Assembly: GCA_003242605.1 (NCBI GenBank)
Contig: QGUZ01000167.1
Span: 1-10,635 of the forward strand
Direction of reading: 5' to 3'
DNA: 10,635 nt
DNA from: Actinomycetota bacterium
GTDB taxonomy: Bacteria; Actinomycetota; Actinomycetes; Streptosporangiales; Streptosporangiaceae
Shown here one piece after another: positions 1 through 5,911 of the stretch. Positions within the stretch are counted from its first letter, which is position 1. The number at the start of each line of letters is the position of its first letter. The position numbers and the translations under genes are program-made. The notes under the pieces were generated by a model. The model did no database searches and was not told the origin of the DNA. It saw nothing but the letters and a program-made list of their open reading frames with translations.

Positions 1-98
1 CGACTTCCGGCGTGCGACTCCGCCGCTCCTCCGGCCCCGCTGGTCGGGTGCCTCCGCCTCCGGCCCCCTGCCACCGCCCCTCCGGATCCCGCCGCGGC

Positions 99-154
99 GT
101 TGCCGCGACCGGCCGCATCCCGGCCCGTTGCCGCGACCGGCCGCATCCCGGCCC
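99..154. repeat. Perfect 28-bp tandem duplication
   Basis: Bases 99-126 and 127-154 are identical over 28 positions and directly adjacent. Each copy begins GTTGCCGCGACC and ends CATCCCGGCCC. I found no third copy on either side. The unit is not a multiple of three, which argues that the area is non-coding. It looks like a replication-slippage duplication. Confidence 0.95.
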
Positions 155-423
155 GGCCGTGGCGGACGTCCGGTGCCCCTCCACCGGCGGCAGGAGCGGA
201 CCTGGAACCACGCATCCGCCGCGGCACCGCCCATCGGCCATGATCCCTACTGGGCGACGGCGAAGAGGGACCGGAGAGGCAGAGCGGCCGGCGACGCGGT
301 CGCACCGACCGCGGGCACCCGCCGGTTCGCCGGCGGCCGCCGGGCGGGCGCGACGCCGGAGGCCCCGCGGGCCTTCCCGCCGCCCGCCGTACCCGCCGCG
401 GCCGAGACGGGCGCCCCAGGCCC

Positions 424-483
424 GGCACCGCATCCGGCACCGCATCCGGCACCGTATCCGGCACGGTGTTCGGCACGGTATCC
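424..483. repeat. Five-unit 12-bp tandem repeat
   Basis: Five head-to-tail 12-bp units: two identical copies of GGCACCGCATCC (424-435, 436-447), then GGCACCGTATCC (448-459), GGCACGGTGTTC (460-471) and GGCACGGTATCC (472-483). The first three differ by one base at most and the last two carry several changes. The unit length keeps frame in every open frame across it, giving for example a repeating Arg-His-Arg-Ile pattern on the + strand, but no frame here looks like a real gene. I treat it as a minisatellite-like array upstream of the secretion ATPase gene. Confidence 0.9.
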
Positions 484-573
484 GGGCCCACGACCGGCCA
501 CGAGACGCCGACCGGCGCGTACGGCCCGCCGCTGCCCGGCCACCCGAGCGGCGGACGGTCTTCTTCGGCTGTC

Positions 574-602
574 CTGAATCGCCGGAAGGAAAACCCTAGG
601 CT
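574..602 (+). promoter_or_regulatory. Possible promoter of the secretion ATPase gene
   Basis: TAGGCT at 597-602 fits the actinobacterial -10 pattern TAnnnT. CTGAAT at 574-579 lies 17 bp upstream as a weak -35 (TGA of TTGACA retained). Transcription would start near 608-610 and give a leader of about 30 bases. It sits in the only less GC-rich stretch before the gene. The -35 match is poor. Confidence 0.3.
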
Positions 603-638
603 GGGTCTTACTCCACAAGAACCCCGCGAGAGGACAGG

Positions 639-3600
639 ATGCGCATCTCTCTCACGGCTCTCACCCCGAACGGCGCGCACGACGTGGTGGTGACCGGCGA
701 CGACTCCACCACGGTCGGCGTGCTCGCGGAGGCGCTGGTCGAGCGGCTCACGGGGCACGGCCAGTTCGTGCCCATGCCGCAGTACGGCCAGGGCCCCGTA
801 CCGGTGGCGCCGCAGCAGCGGCCGGGCCCGCCCGGGTACCCGCAGCGGCCGCCGGTGGAGCTGTGGGTGAACGGACGGCGGCTCGACCCGGCGGCGCCGG
901 TGACCCGGGTGCTGCGCGACGGCGACGTGGTCGCCTTCGACCCGGCGGGCGCCGCGGCCACCTGGCGGCACGAGCCGACCGGTGTCGTCGAGGTGCGGAT
1001 CTCCAGCGGGCCGGGCGCCGGCACCGTGCACCGGCTCGGGTTCGGGCCCGCCACCCTCGGCAGCGACCCCGGCTGCACCATGCCGGTCGCCGACCCGCAC
1101 ATGGCCCCGCATGTGGCCACGGTGTACGTCACCGCGCAGAACGTGACGATCGACCCGGTGCCGGGCGTGACGCTCACCCTGGACGGCGTGCCGGTGACCG
1201 AGCCGGTGCTGTGGCCGATCGGCAGCGTGCTGATCAGCGGCTCGTCGGTGTTCACGCTGCGCGCGCCCGAGGCGCCCGACGCGCACCTCACCCCGATGCC
1301 GGACGGCGGCCTCGCCTACAACCGGCCGCCCCGGCTGGCCCCGCCGAGCCGTACCAAGACCCTCGAGGTGCCGGCCGAGCCGCGGCGCCCGGAGAACTAC
1401 CGGCTCCAGCTCCTCTCCTCGCTGGTCTTCGCGGTCGGCGGCGTGGTGATGGCGATCGTCCTGAAGCAGCCGTGGTTCCTGCTGATGACGCTGCTCACCC
1501 CGCTGTCGATGATCGCCCAGTGGTGGAGCGACCGCCGCTACGGCCGCAAGCGGTACCGGCAGGCGCTGAAGGAGTACCGGCAGCGCCAGGCCGAGTTCGC
1601 CGAGGAGGTCGAGCGGCTGCGCCAGGCCGACCAGGCCGAGCGGCGGGCCGAGTGCCCCGACCCGGCCGAGGTGCTGCTCACCGCCATCGGGCCGCGGCGG
1701 CGGCTGTGGGAGCGCCGCATCCACGACGCCGACACCCTCCACCTGCGGCTGGGCCTCGCCGACCTGCCGGCGCGGATCGAGTTCACCGCCGAGCGCGGCA
1801 CCTACGGCGTCGACGCCAAGGAGCTGCCGCCGGTCCCGGTGTCGCACGCGGTGCCGGTCACCGTGCCGCTGCCCGAGGTCGGCGTGCTCGGCGTCACCGG
1901 CCTGCGGCAGGTCTCCCGCGCGCTCGCCCGCTGGCTCGTCGCCCAGGCGGCCGCGCTGCACAGCCCGCGCGACCTGGAGATCGTCGTGCTCAGCGCGGAC
2001 GGCGAGGCCGCGCAGAGCTGGAACTGGGTGCGCTGGCTGCCGCACTGCGCCCCGCACGAGGGCGAGGAGTGCGTCGCGCTCGTCGGCGCCGACCCGGAGA
2101 GCACCGCGCGCCGGATCAACGAGCTGCTCAACAAGATCAACGAGCGGCGCGCCGCCCAGTCCAAGAACCTCTCCTTCGGCATGGAGAGCCAGGCCGCCAA
2201 CCCGTTCGCGCAGGGGTACGCCACGCAGCGGCCGTACAACGTGCTCGTCGTGCTCGACGGCGCCCGGGTGCTGCGCGGCATGCCGGGCATGCCGCAGGTG
2301 CTGCAGTTCGGCCCCACCGTGGGCGTGTACGCGATCTGCATCGACGACGACCAGCGGCTGCTGCCCGAGGAGTGCACCACGGTCGCGGTCTGCTCGTTCG
2401 AGAAGCCCGGTTTCGTCCGGGTGTACGGCGGGCGGGTCGCCGACCAGCTGCCGCAGGGCACCGAGCTCGTCGCCGACCAGGTGAGCGTGCCGTGGTGCGA
2501 CCGGGCGGCCCGCGCCATGGGCCCGCTGCGCGACGTGAGCCGGGACGACGCCGATTCGGTGATCCCCACCTCGGCCCGGCTGCTCGAGCTGCTCGGCATG
2601 CCCGATCCGCGGCCGGAGCAGATCCACGCGTACTGGCGGCGCGGCCGTACCACCCGGGTGCCGATCGGCGTCGGCGCGGAGGGCATGTTCACCGTCGACC
2701 TGCGGGTGGACGGCCCGCACGGGCTCGTCGCGGGCACCACCGGCGCGGGTAAGTCGGAGCTGCTGCAGTCGCTCATCGCCTCGCTCGCGGTGGCGAACCG
2801 GCCCGACGAGATGACGTTCGTGCTCATCGACTACAAGGGCGGCAGCGCGTTCAAGGACTGCGCGAAGCTGCCGCACACGGTGGGCATGGTGACCGACCTC
2901 GACGGGCACCTCACCGAGCGCGCGCTGGAGTCCCTCGCCGCCGAGCTGAAGCGGCGCGAGCACATGCTGCTGCGCGCCAACGCCAAGGACATCGACGACT
3001 ACAACGACCTGCGGGACGCGGGCGAGCCGCTGGAGCCGATGCCGCGGCTCGTGCTCATCATCGACGAGTTCGCGGCGATGGTGCAGGAGCTGCCGGACTT
3101 CGTGGTGGGCCTCGTCGACATCGCCCGCCGGGGCCGTTCGCTCGGCGTGCACCTCATCCTCGCCACCCAGCGCCCGGCCGGTGTGGTCACCCCGGAGATC
3201 GCGGCGAACACGAACCTGCGGATCGCGCTGCGGGTGACGAGCGCCCAGGAGTCGGCCGATGTGATCAACGCGCCGAACGCGGTGTCGATCTCCAAGGACA
3301 CGCCGGGCCGCTGCTACGTGCGCTCCGGCGCCTCGTCGCTGCACCTGGTGCAGTCGGCGCGGATCGGCGGCCGCCGGCCCGGGGCCGCGGCGGCGCGGCC
3401 GGACCCGGTACACGTGGTGCCGGTGGGCTGGCAGCACCTCGGCCTGCCGCTGCCCGCGCCGCCCGACGACGACGAGGACGAGTCGACGATGGTGACCGAC
3501 CTCGCCGTGCTCGTCGACGCGATCTCCACGGCCGCCCGGCAGCTCGGCATCGACCGGCAGCGCAGCCCGTGGCTGCCGCCGCTGCCGGACCAGGTCACGC

Positions 3601-5132
3601 TGCGCGAGCTGCCGCCGGAGAGCCCGACGCGGCTGCCGTTCGGGCTCGCCGACATCCCCGCCGAGCAGCGCCGCGCGGTCGAGTGCTTCGACCTGGCCGG
3701 GGGCCACCTGCTGGTGTGCGGGGCGAGCCGTAGCGGCCGGTCCACCGTGCTGCGCGCGATCGCGGGCGCGGTCGGCGCCTACACCGACCCGCGGGACGTG
3801 CACCTGTACGCGGTCGACTGCGGCAACAACGCGCTGCTGCCGCTGGTGCGCATGCCGCACGCCGGCGCGGTGGTCGGCCGGGACTCGCCCGACCGGCTCG
3901 GCCGGCTCACCGACCGGCTGCTGGCGGAGATCTCCAACCGCCAGCAGGTCCTCGCCGCGCAGGGCTTCGCCGACGTCACCGAGCAGCGCGCCGCGGTGCC
4001 GCCCGAGCAGCGCATGCCGTACCTGCTGGTGCTGTTCGACCGGTGGGAGGGCTTCATCGCCGCGTTCGAGAACTACGACAACGGGCGGCTCGTCGACCAG
4101 TGGCTGCAGATCCTGCAGGAGGGCTCGGGCGCCGGGGTGAAGGTGGTGATGACCGGCGACCGGAGCACGCTCGTCGGCCGCGTCTCCACCCAGTTCGACG
4201 ACCGGCTCGTGCTCAAGCTCACCGACGCCATGGACTACACCTACGTCGGGATGAAGACCAAGGACGTGCCCGAGCACTTCCCGCCGGGACGCGGCTTCCG
4301 CGCCGCCGCCTCCGGGCTGCGCGAGGTGCAGGTCGCCCTGCTCGCCGACGACCCGTCGGGTACCGCGCAGGTCGCGGCGCTGCACGAGATCGCCCGGATG
4401 GCGCGGGAGCGGGTGGGCGACATCCCGCGGGCGCAGCGGCCGTTCCGGGTCGACGCGCTGCCGCCGGTGATCGACCTGGCCGAGGCGCTCAAGCTCGACG
4501 ACGAGCCGCTCCCGCCCGACGCGGTGGTGTTCGGCGTCGGCGGCGACGCGCTCGGCCTGCGCTACTTCCGCGCCGAGGAGCACGGCCCCGGCATCGTCAT
4601 CGCCGGGCCGCCGAAGAGCGGGCGCAGCACCGCGCTGTGCACGATTGCGACCTGGCTGCTCGGCCGCGGCTACCAGGTGGCGATGATCACGCCGCGGCGC
4701 AGCCCGCTGCGGGACTTCGCCGGGCGGCCGGGGGTGCTCGGCTCGTTCACCGCCGACGACACCGCGGACGCGGTGAAGAAGGCGGTGGCCGGCGCGGGAC
4801 GGCACGTCCTGCTCATCGACGACCTGGAGCTGCTCGGCGCCGACGGCGAGCTCGCCGAGTGGGTCACCGACTACGTGGGCGAGCTGCGCGACACCGGCAA
4901 CCTGGTGATCGGCGCGGGCAGCGTCGACGACCTCGACAGCATGTACCGGGGACCGGTGGTGGCGATGAAGAAGTCCCGCAACGGCCTGCTGCTGCGGCCC
5001 ACCTCCACCGGCCACGGCGACCTGCTCGGGGTACGGCTGCCGCGCAGCGTGGCGAGCGGCGCCGGGCCGGTGGGCCGCGGGCTGTTCGTGGTCGGCGGCC
5101 AGTGGGAGCAGATCCAGGTCGCCCGGGTGTGA
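639..5132 (+). CDS. Type VII secretion FtsK/SpoIIIE-family ATPase (EccC/EssC-like) with FHA-like N-terminus
   Basis: This is a membrane-anchored motor ATPase expected to recognise and drive export of WXG100-family substrates. The 1497-residue protein starts at ATG 639, preceded by a GAGAGGA ribosome site at 628-634. Order of parts: an N-terminal beta-rich domain (1-110) with a Pro/Gln-rich insert at about 42-72; an FHA-like domain (about 115-210); two membrane helices (about 258-275 and 278-296); a charged, probably coiled-coil stretch (300-340); a degenerate ATPase-like module (about 415-640, with Asp540 at its Walker B-like strand); then three FtsK-type ATPase modules. Module 1 is intact: Walker A GTTGAGKSE (699-707) and Walker B with Asp809-Glu810. 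Modules 2 and 3 have Arg in place of the Walker A Lys (GASRSGRST 1028-1036; GPPKSGRST 1323-1331). Length and layout resemble Firmicutes EssC (about 1480 residues, two FHA domains) more than the shorter mycobacterial EccC, which lacks FHA. Downstream lies a convergent WXG100 gene. No EccB, EccD, EccE or MycP gene is in view. Assignment to the family is very secure; which substrate it serves is inference. Confidence 0.93.
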   Translation: MRISLTALTPNGAHDVVVTGDDSTTVGVLAEALVERLTGHGQFVPMPQYGQGPVPVAPQQRPGPPGYPQRPPVELWVNGRRLDPAAPVTRVLRDGDVVAFDPAGAAATWRHEPTGVVEVRISSGPGAGTVHRLGFGPATLGSDPGCTMPVADPHMAPHVATVYVTAQNVTIDPVPGVTLTLDGVPVTEPVLWPIGSVLISGSSVFTLRAPEAPDAHLTPMPDGGLAYNRPPRLAPPSRTKTLEVPAEPRRPENYRLQLLSSLVFAVGGVVMAIVLKQPWFLLMTLLTPLSMIAQWWSDRRYGRKRYRQALKEYRQRQAEFAEEVERLRQADQAERRAECPDPAEVLLTAIGPRRRLWERRIHDADTLHLRLGLADLPARIEFTAERGTYGVDAKELPPVPVSHAVPVTVPLPEVGVLGVTGLRQVSRALARWLVAQAAALHSPRDLEIVVLSADGEAAQSWNWVRWLPHCAPHEGEECVALVGADPESTARRINELLNKINERRAAQSKNLSFGMESQAANPFAQGYATQRPYNVLVVLDGARVLRGMPGMPQVLQFGPTVGVYAICIDDDQRLLPEECTTVAVCSFEKPGFVRVYGGRVADQLPQGTELVADQVSVPWCDRAARAMGPLRDVSRDDADSVIPTSARLLELLGMPDPRPEQIHAYWRRGRTTRVPIGVGAEGMFTVDLRVDGPHGLVAGTTGAGKSELLQSLIASLAVANRPDEMTFVLIDYKGGSAFKDCAKLPHTVGMVTDLDGHLTERALESLAAELKRREHMLLRANAKDIDDYNDLRDAGEPLEPMPRLVLIIDEFAAMVQELPDFVVGLVDIARRGRSLGVHLILATQRPAGVVTPEIAANTNLRIALRVTSAQESADVINAPNAVSISKDTPGRCYVRSGASSLHLVQSARIGGRRPGAAAARPDPVHVVPVGWQHLGLPLPAPPDDDEDESTMVTDLAVLVDAISTAARQLGIDRQRSPWLPPLPDQVTLRELPPESPTRLPFGLADIPAEQRRAVECFDLAGGHLLVCGASRSGRSTVLRAIAGAVGAYTDPRDVHLYAVDCGNNALLPLVRMPHAGAVVGRDSPDRLGRLTDRLLAEISNRQQVLAAQGFADVTEQRAAVPPEQRMPYLLVLFDRWEGFIAAFENYDNGRLVDQWLQILQEGSGAGVKVVMTGDRSTLVGRVSTQFDDRLVLKLTDAMDYTYVGMKTKDVPEHFPPGRGFRAAASGLREVQVALLADDPSGTAQVAALHEIARMARERVGDIPRAQRPFRVDALPPVIDLAEALKLDDEPLPPDAVVFGVGGDALGLRYFRAEEHGPGIVIAGPPKSGRSTALCTIATWLLGRGYQVAMITPRRSPLRDFAGRPGVLGSFTADDTADAVKKAVAGAGRHVLLIDDLELLGADGELAEWVTDYVGELRDTGNLVIGAGSVDDLDSMYRGPVVAMKKSRNGLLLRPTSTGHGDLLGVRLPRSVASGAGPVGRGLFVVGGQWEQIQVARV

Positions 5133-5154
5133 CCGGGGCCGCGCCGCAGGCGCC

Positions 5155-5192
5155 TATATAAACGGAAAGAGCCGGGATGCCCCGGCTCTTTC
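5155..5192. terminator. Bidirectional rho-independent terminator between convergent genes
   Basis: Perfect 12-bp inverted repeat: GAAAGAGCCGGG (5165-5176) and CCCGGCTCTTTC (5181-5192), with the four-base loop ATGC. The arms carry their own short A/T tracts, so the + strand transcript ends its stem in CUCUUUC. On the - strand the hairpin is followed by CGTTTATATA (complement of 5155-5164), a T-rich tail. It lies 33 bases after the ATPase stop and 63 bases beyond the WXG100 stop, so it can serve both genes. Confidence 0.88.
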
Positions 5193-5254
5193 GATATCCG
5201 CCCCGGTACCGGCCTCGGTGCACCCGGGCCGGCCGCGGTCGGGCCCGACGTCCG

Positions 5255-5530
5255 TCAGGCGCCGGTCGCGGCGGCGATCGCCTCGCGGTTCTTGCGGATG
5301 CCCTCCTGGGCCTCGATCAGCGTCTGCTGGACGTTGTCGAAGGTCTTCTTGTAGCTCTCCCAGGCCTGCAGGAACTTCTGGGCGTTCGGGCCGGACCAGG
5401 AAGCGGGGATCTTACGCGCCTCGGCGTCGAGGGCGCGCTGCACGTTCATGATGGCCTCGGCCTGGACCTTGAAGGTCTGCGCCATCTGGTCCATGTCGGC
5501 GAGGACGCCACCGACCTTGTCAGCTGACAT
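5255..5530 (-). CDS. WXG100-family protein (ESAT-6/CFP-10 superfamily), likely type VII secretion substrate
   Basis: A 91-residue protein of typical WXG100 length. It is predicted to be a helical hairpin with the turn motif Trp45-Ser46-Gly47 at its centre, flanked by charged helices and with no signal peptide. Such proteins form dimers and are exported by EccC/EssC motors. I chose ATG at 5530 because AAAGGGG lies 5 bases upstream. An in-frame upstream start at 5554 would only add eight residues and would place this ribosome site inside the gene. No YxxxD/E export motif is visible in the C-terminal part (Tyr60 is followed by Phe64, with Asp65 one position too far). This resembles Firmicutes EsxA-type homodimers, or a substrate exported through a partner encoded elsewhere. 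It is convergent with the ATPase gene and has its own leader, so the two are not one operon. Family call is strong; being cargo of the neighbouring ATPase is inference. Confidence 0.9.
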   Translation of the reverse strand: MSADKVGGVLADMDQMAQTFKVQAEAIMNVQRALDAEARKIPASWSGPNAQKFLQAWESYKKTFDNVQQTLIEAQEGIRKNREAIAAATGA

Positions 5531-5568
5531 AGCGGCCCCTTTCAGTCCCACCATTCACACAGATGATC

Positions 5569-5585
5569 GGTCTACACAATAGGCC
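5569..5585. repeat. Short inverted repeat over the WXG100 promoter region
   Basis: GGTCTA (5569-5574) and TAGGCC (5580-5585) are inverted with one mismatch and a five-base spacer CACAA. The dyad overlaps the candidate -10 box of the WXG100 gene, so it could be an operator. It is short enough to be chance. Confidence 0.3.
5576..5581 (-). promoter_or_regulatory. Possible -10 box of the WXG100 gene
   Basis: On the - strand TATTGT (complement of 5576-5581) fits TAnnnT and would give a leader of about 38 bases. No good -35 is placed at the normal distance; CGGACA (complement of 5602-5607) is 20 bp away, which is too far for a normal promoter. The region 5531-5610 is markedly less GC-rich than its surroundings, which supports a promoter somewhere in it. 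Confidence 0.28.
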
Positions 5586-5854
5586 CCAAGACAACACAAG
5601 ATGTCCGCTTCCACAAATCCCGGTCAGACGTTGTGGCCGCTTCCCGTGGGTGACCAGCGGATTCCCGGGCAGGGTGACCGGCGTCGGGACCGGCACCGAG
5701 CCGGGCTTCGGGGAGGCGCCCGGCCGAGGTCACGGAGGAGGGCGCGCGGCAGACGCGCGGAGCGGCGCGGCCGCGGGCGGGGAACGCCCGGAGCCCCGGC
5801 GACGCCGTCACCGACTCACGGTGGGGTGGCTCCGCGTCACGGCGCGCGGACGCT

Positions 5855-5860
5855 TACACT
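5855..5860 (+). promoter_or_regulatory. Possible -10 box of the carboxylase gene
   Basis: TACACT fits TAnnnT and would start transcription about 45 bases before the GTG at 5912. No recognisable -35 lies 16-18 bp upstream, where the sequence is CCGCGT, so the promoter may be activator-dependent or the call may be wrong. Confidence 0.28.
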
Positions 5861-5883
5861 CCTGTGCCAGGTCCTTACAGGGG
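5859..5883. repeat. Inverted repeat in the carboxylase leader
   Basis: CTCCTGT (5859-5865) and ACAGGGG (5877-5883) pair over seven positions with one G-T wobble across an 11-base loop. A direct repeat CTTACA (5853-5858 and 5874-5879), spaced 21 bases apart, overlaps it. This could be an operator or a weak leader hairpin next to the candidate -10 box. No known regulator motif is recognised. Confidence 0.35.
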
Positions 5884-5911
5884 TGCGGACCGAGAAAGGC
5901 GGACGACACAG

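Larger units (their letters stand above)
1..638. other. Gene-free upstream region with tandem repeats
   Basis: I see no convincing gene in these 638 bases. Open frames exist on both strands, as expected at this GC content, but their translations are runs of Arg, Pro, Ala and Gly without recognisable domains. A/T bases do not concentrate at any codon position in the stretch I checked around 241-300. The perfect 28-bp duplication at 99-154 is not a multiple of three, so it would shift any frame crossing it. A five-unit 12-bp array sits at 424-483. The last 50 bases are less GC-rich and hold a possible promoter and the ribosome binding site of the next gene. Whether an upstream gene ends just before base 1 cannot be told. 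Confidence 0.65.
5531..5911. other. Divergent intergenic region
   Basis: This gap of 381 bases separates the start of the WXG100 gene (-) from the start of the carboxylase gene (+). The left 80 bases are AT-richer and carry the WXG100 ribosome site, a possible -10 box and a small dyad. The middle (about 5640-5830) is very GC-rich; its short open frames on both strands read as Arg/Pro/Gly-rich without domains, and I do not accept them as genes. The right end holds a possible -10 box, a dyad at 5859-5883 and the carboxylase ribosome site. Confidence 0.6.

Noticed and set aside
424..483. CRISPR-like array
   Set aside because: Units of 12 bp adjoin without spacers, so this is a simple tandem repeat.
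12..599. Long open frames on both strands before the ATPase gene (also 128-577 +, 247-618 -, 466-693 +)
   Set aside because: Translations are Arg/Pro/Ala-rich without domains or a clear ribosome site, no codon-position bias was seen in the part checked, and a 28-bp duplication would disrupt frame.
863..2752. 629-codon open frame inside the ATPase gene on the same strand
   Set aside because: It is an Arg/Ala/Gly-rich shadow. The overlapping frame carries the conserved FHA-like, membrane and ATPase motifs.
4043..5161. 372-codon open frame overlapping the end of the ATPase gene
   Set aside because: It is a low-complexity shadow of the third ATPase module, which has clear motifs in the real frame.
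5155..5162. TATATAAA as a + strand promoter
   Set aside because: It lies directly beside a perfect hairpin between convergent genes and no + strand gene starts after it. It fits better as the T-rich tail of the terminator read on the - strand.
5531..5554. Upstream ATG (5554) adding eight residues to the WXG100 protein
   Set aside because: The AAAGGGG ribosome site lies just before the ATG at 5530 and would be inside the gene if 5554 were used. The residues MVGLKGAA are not typical of the family.
5864..5911. Earlier GTG start for the carboxylase
   Set aside because: The extra 16 residues are not family-like, and the GTG at 5912 has a well-spaced ribosome site and begins at the conserved KVLIANRGEIA segment.
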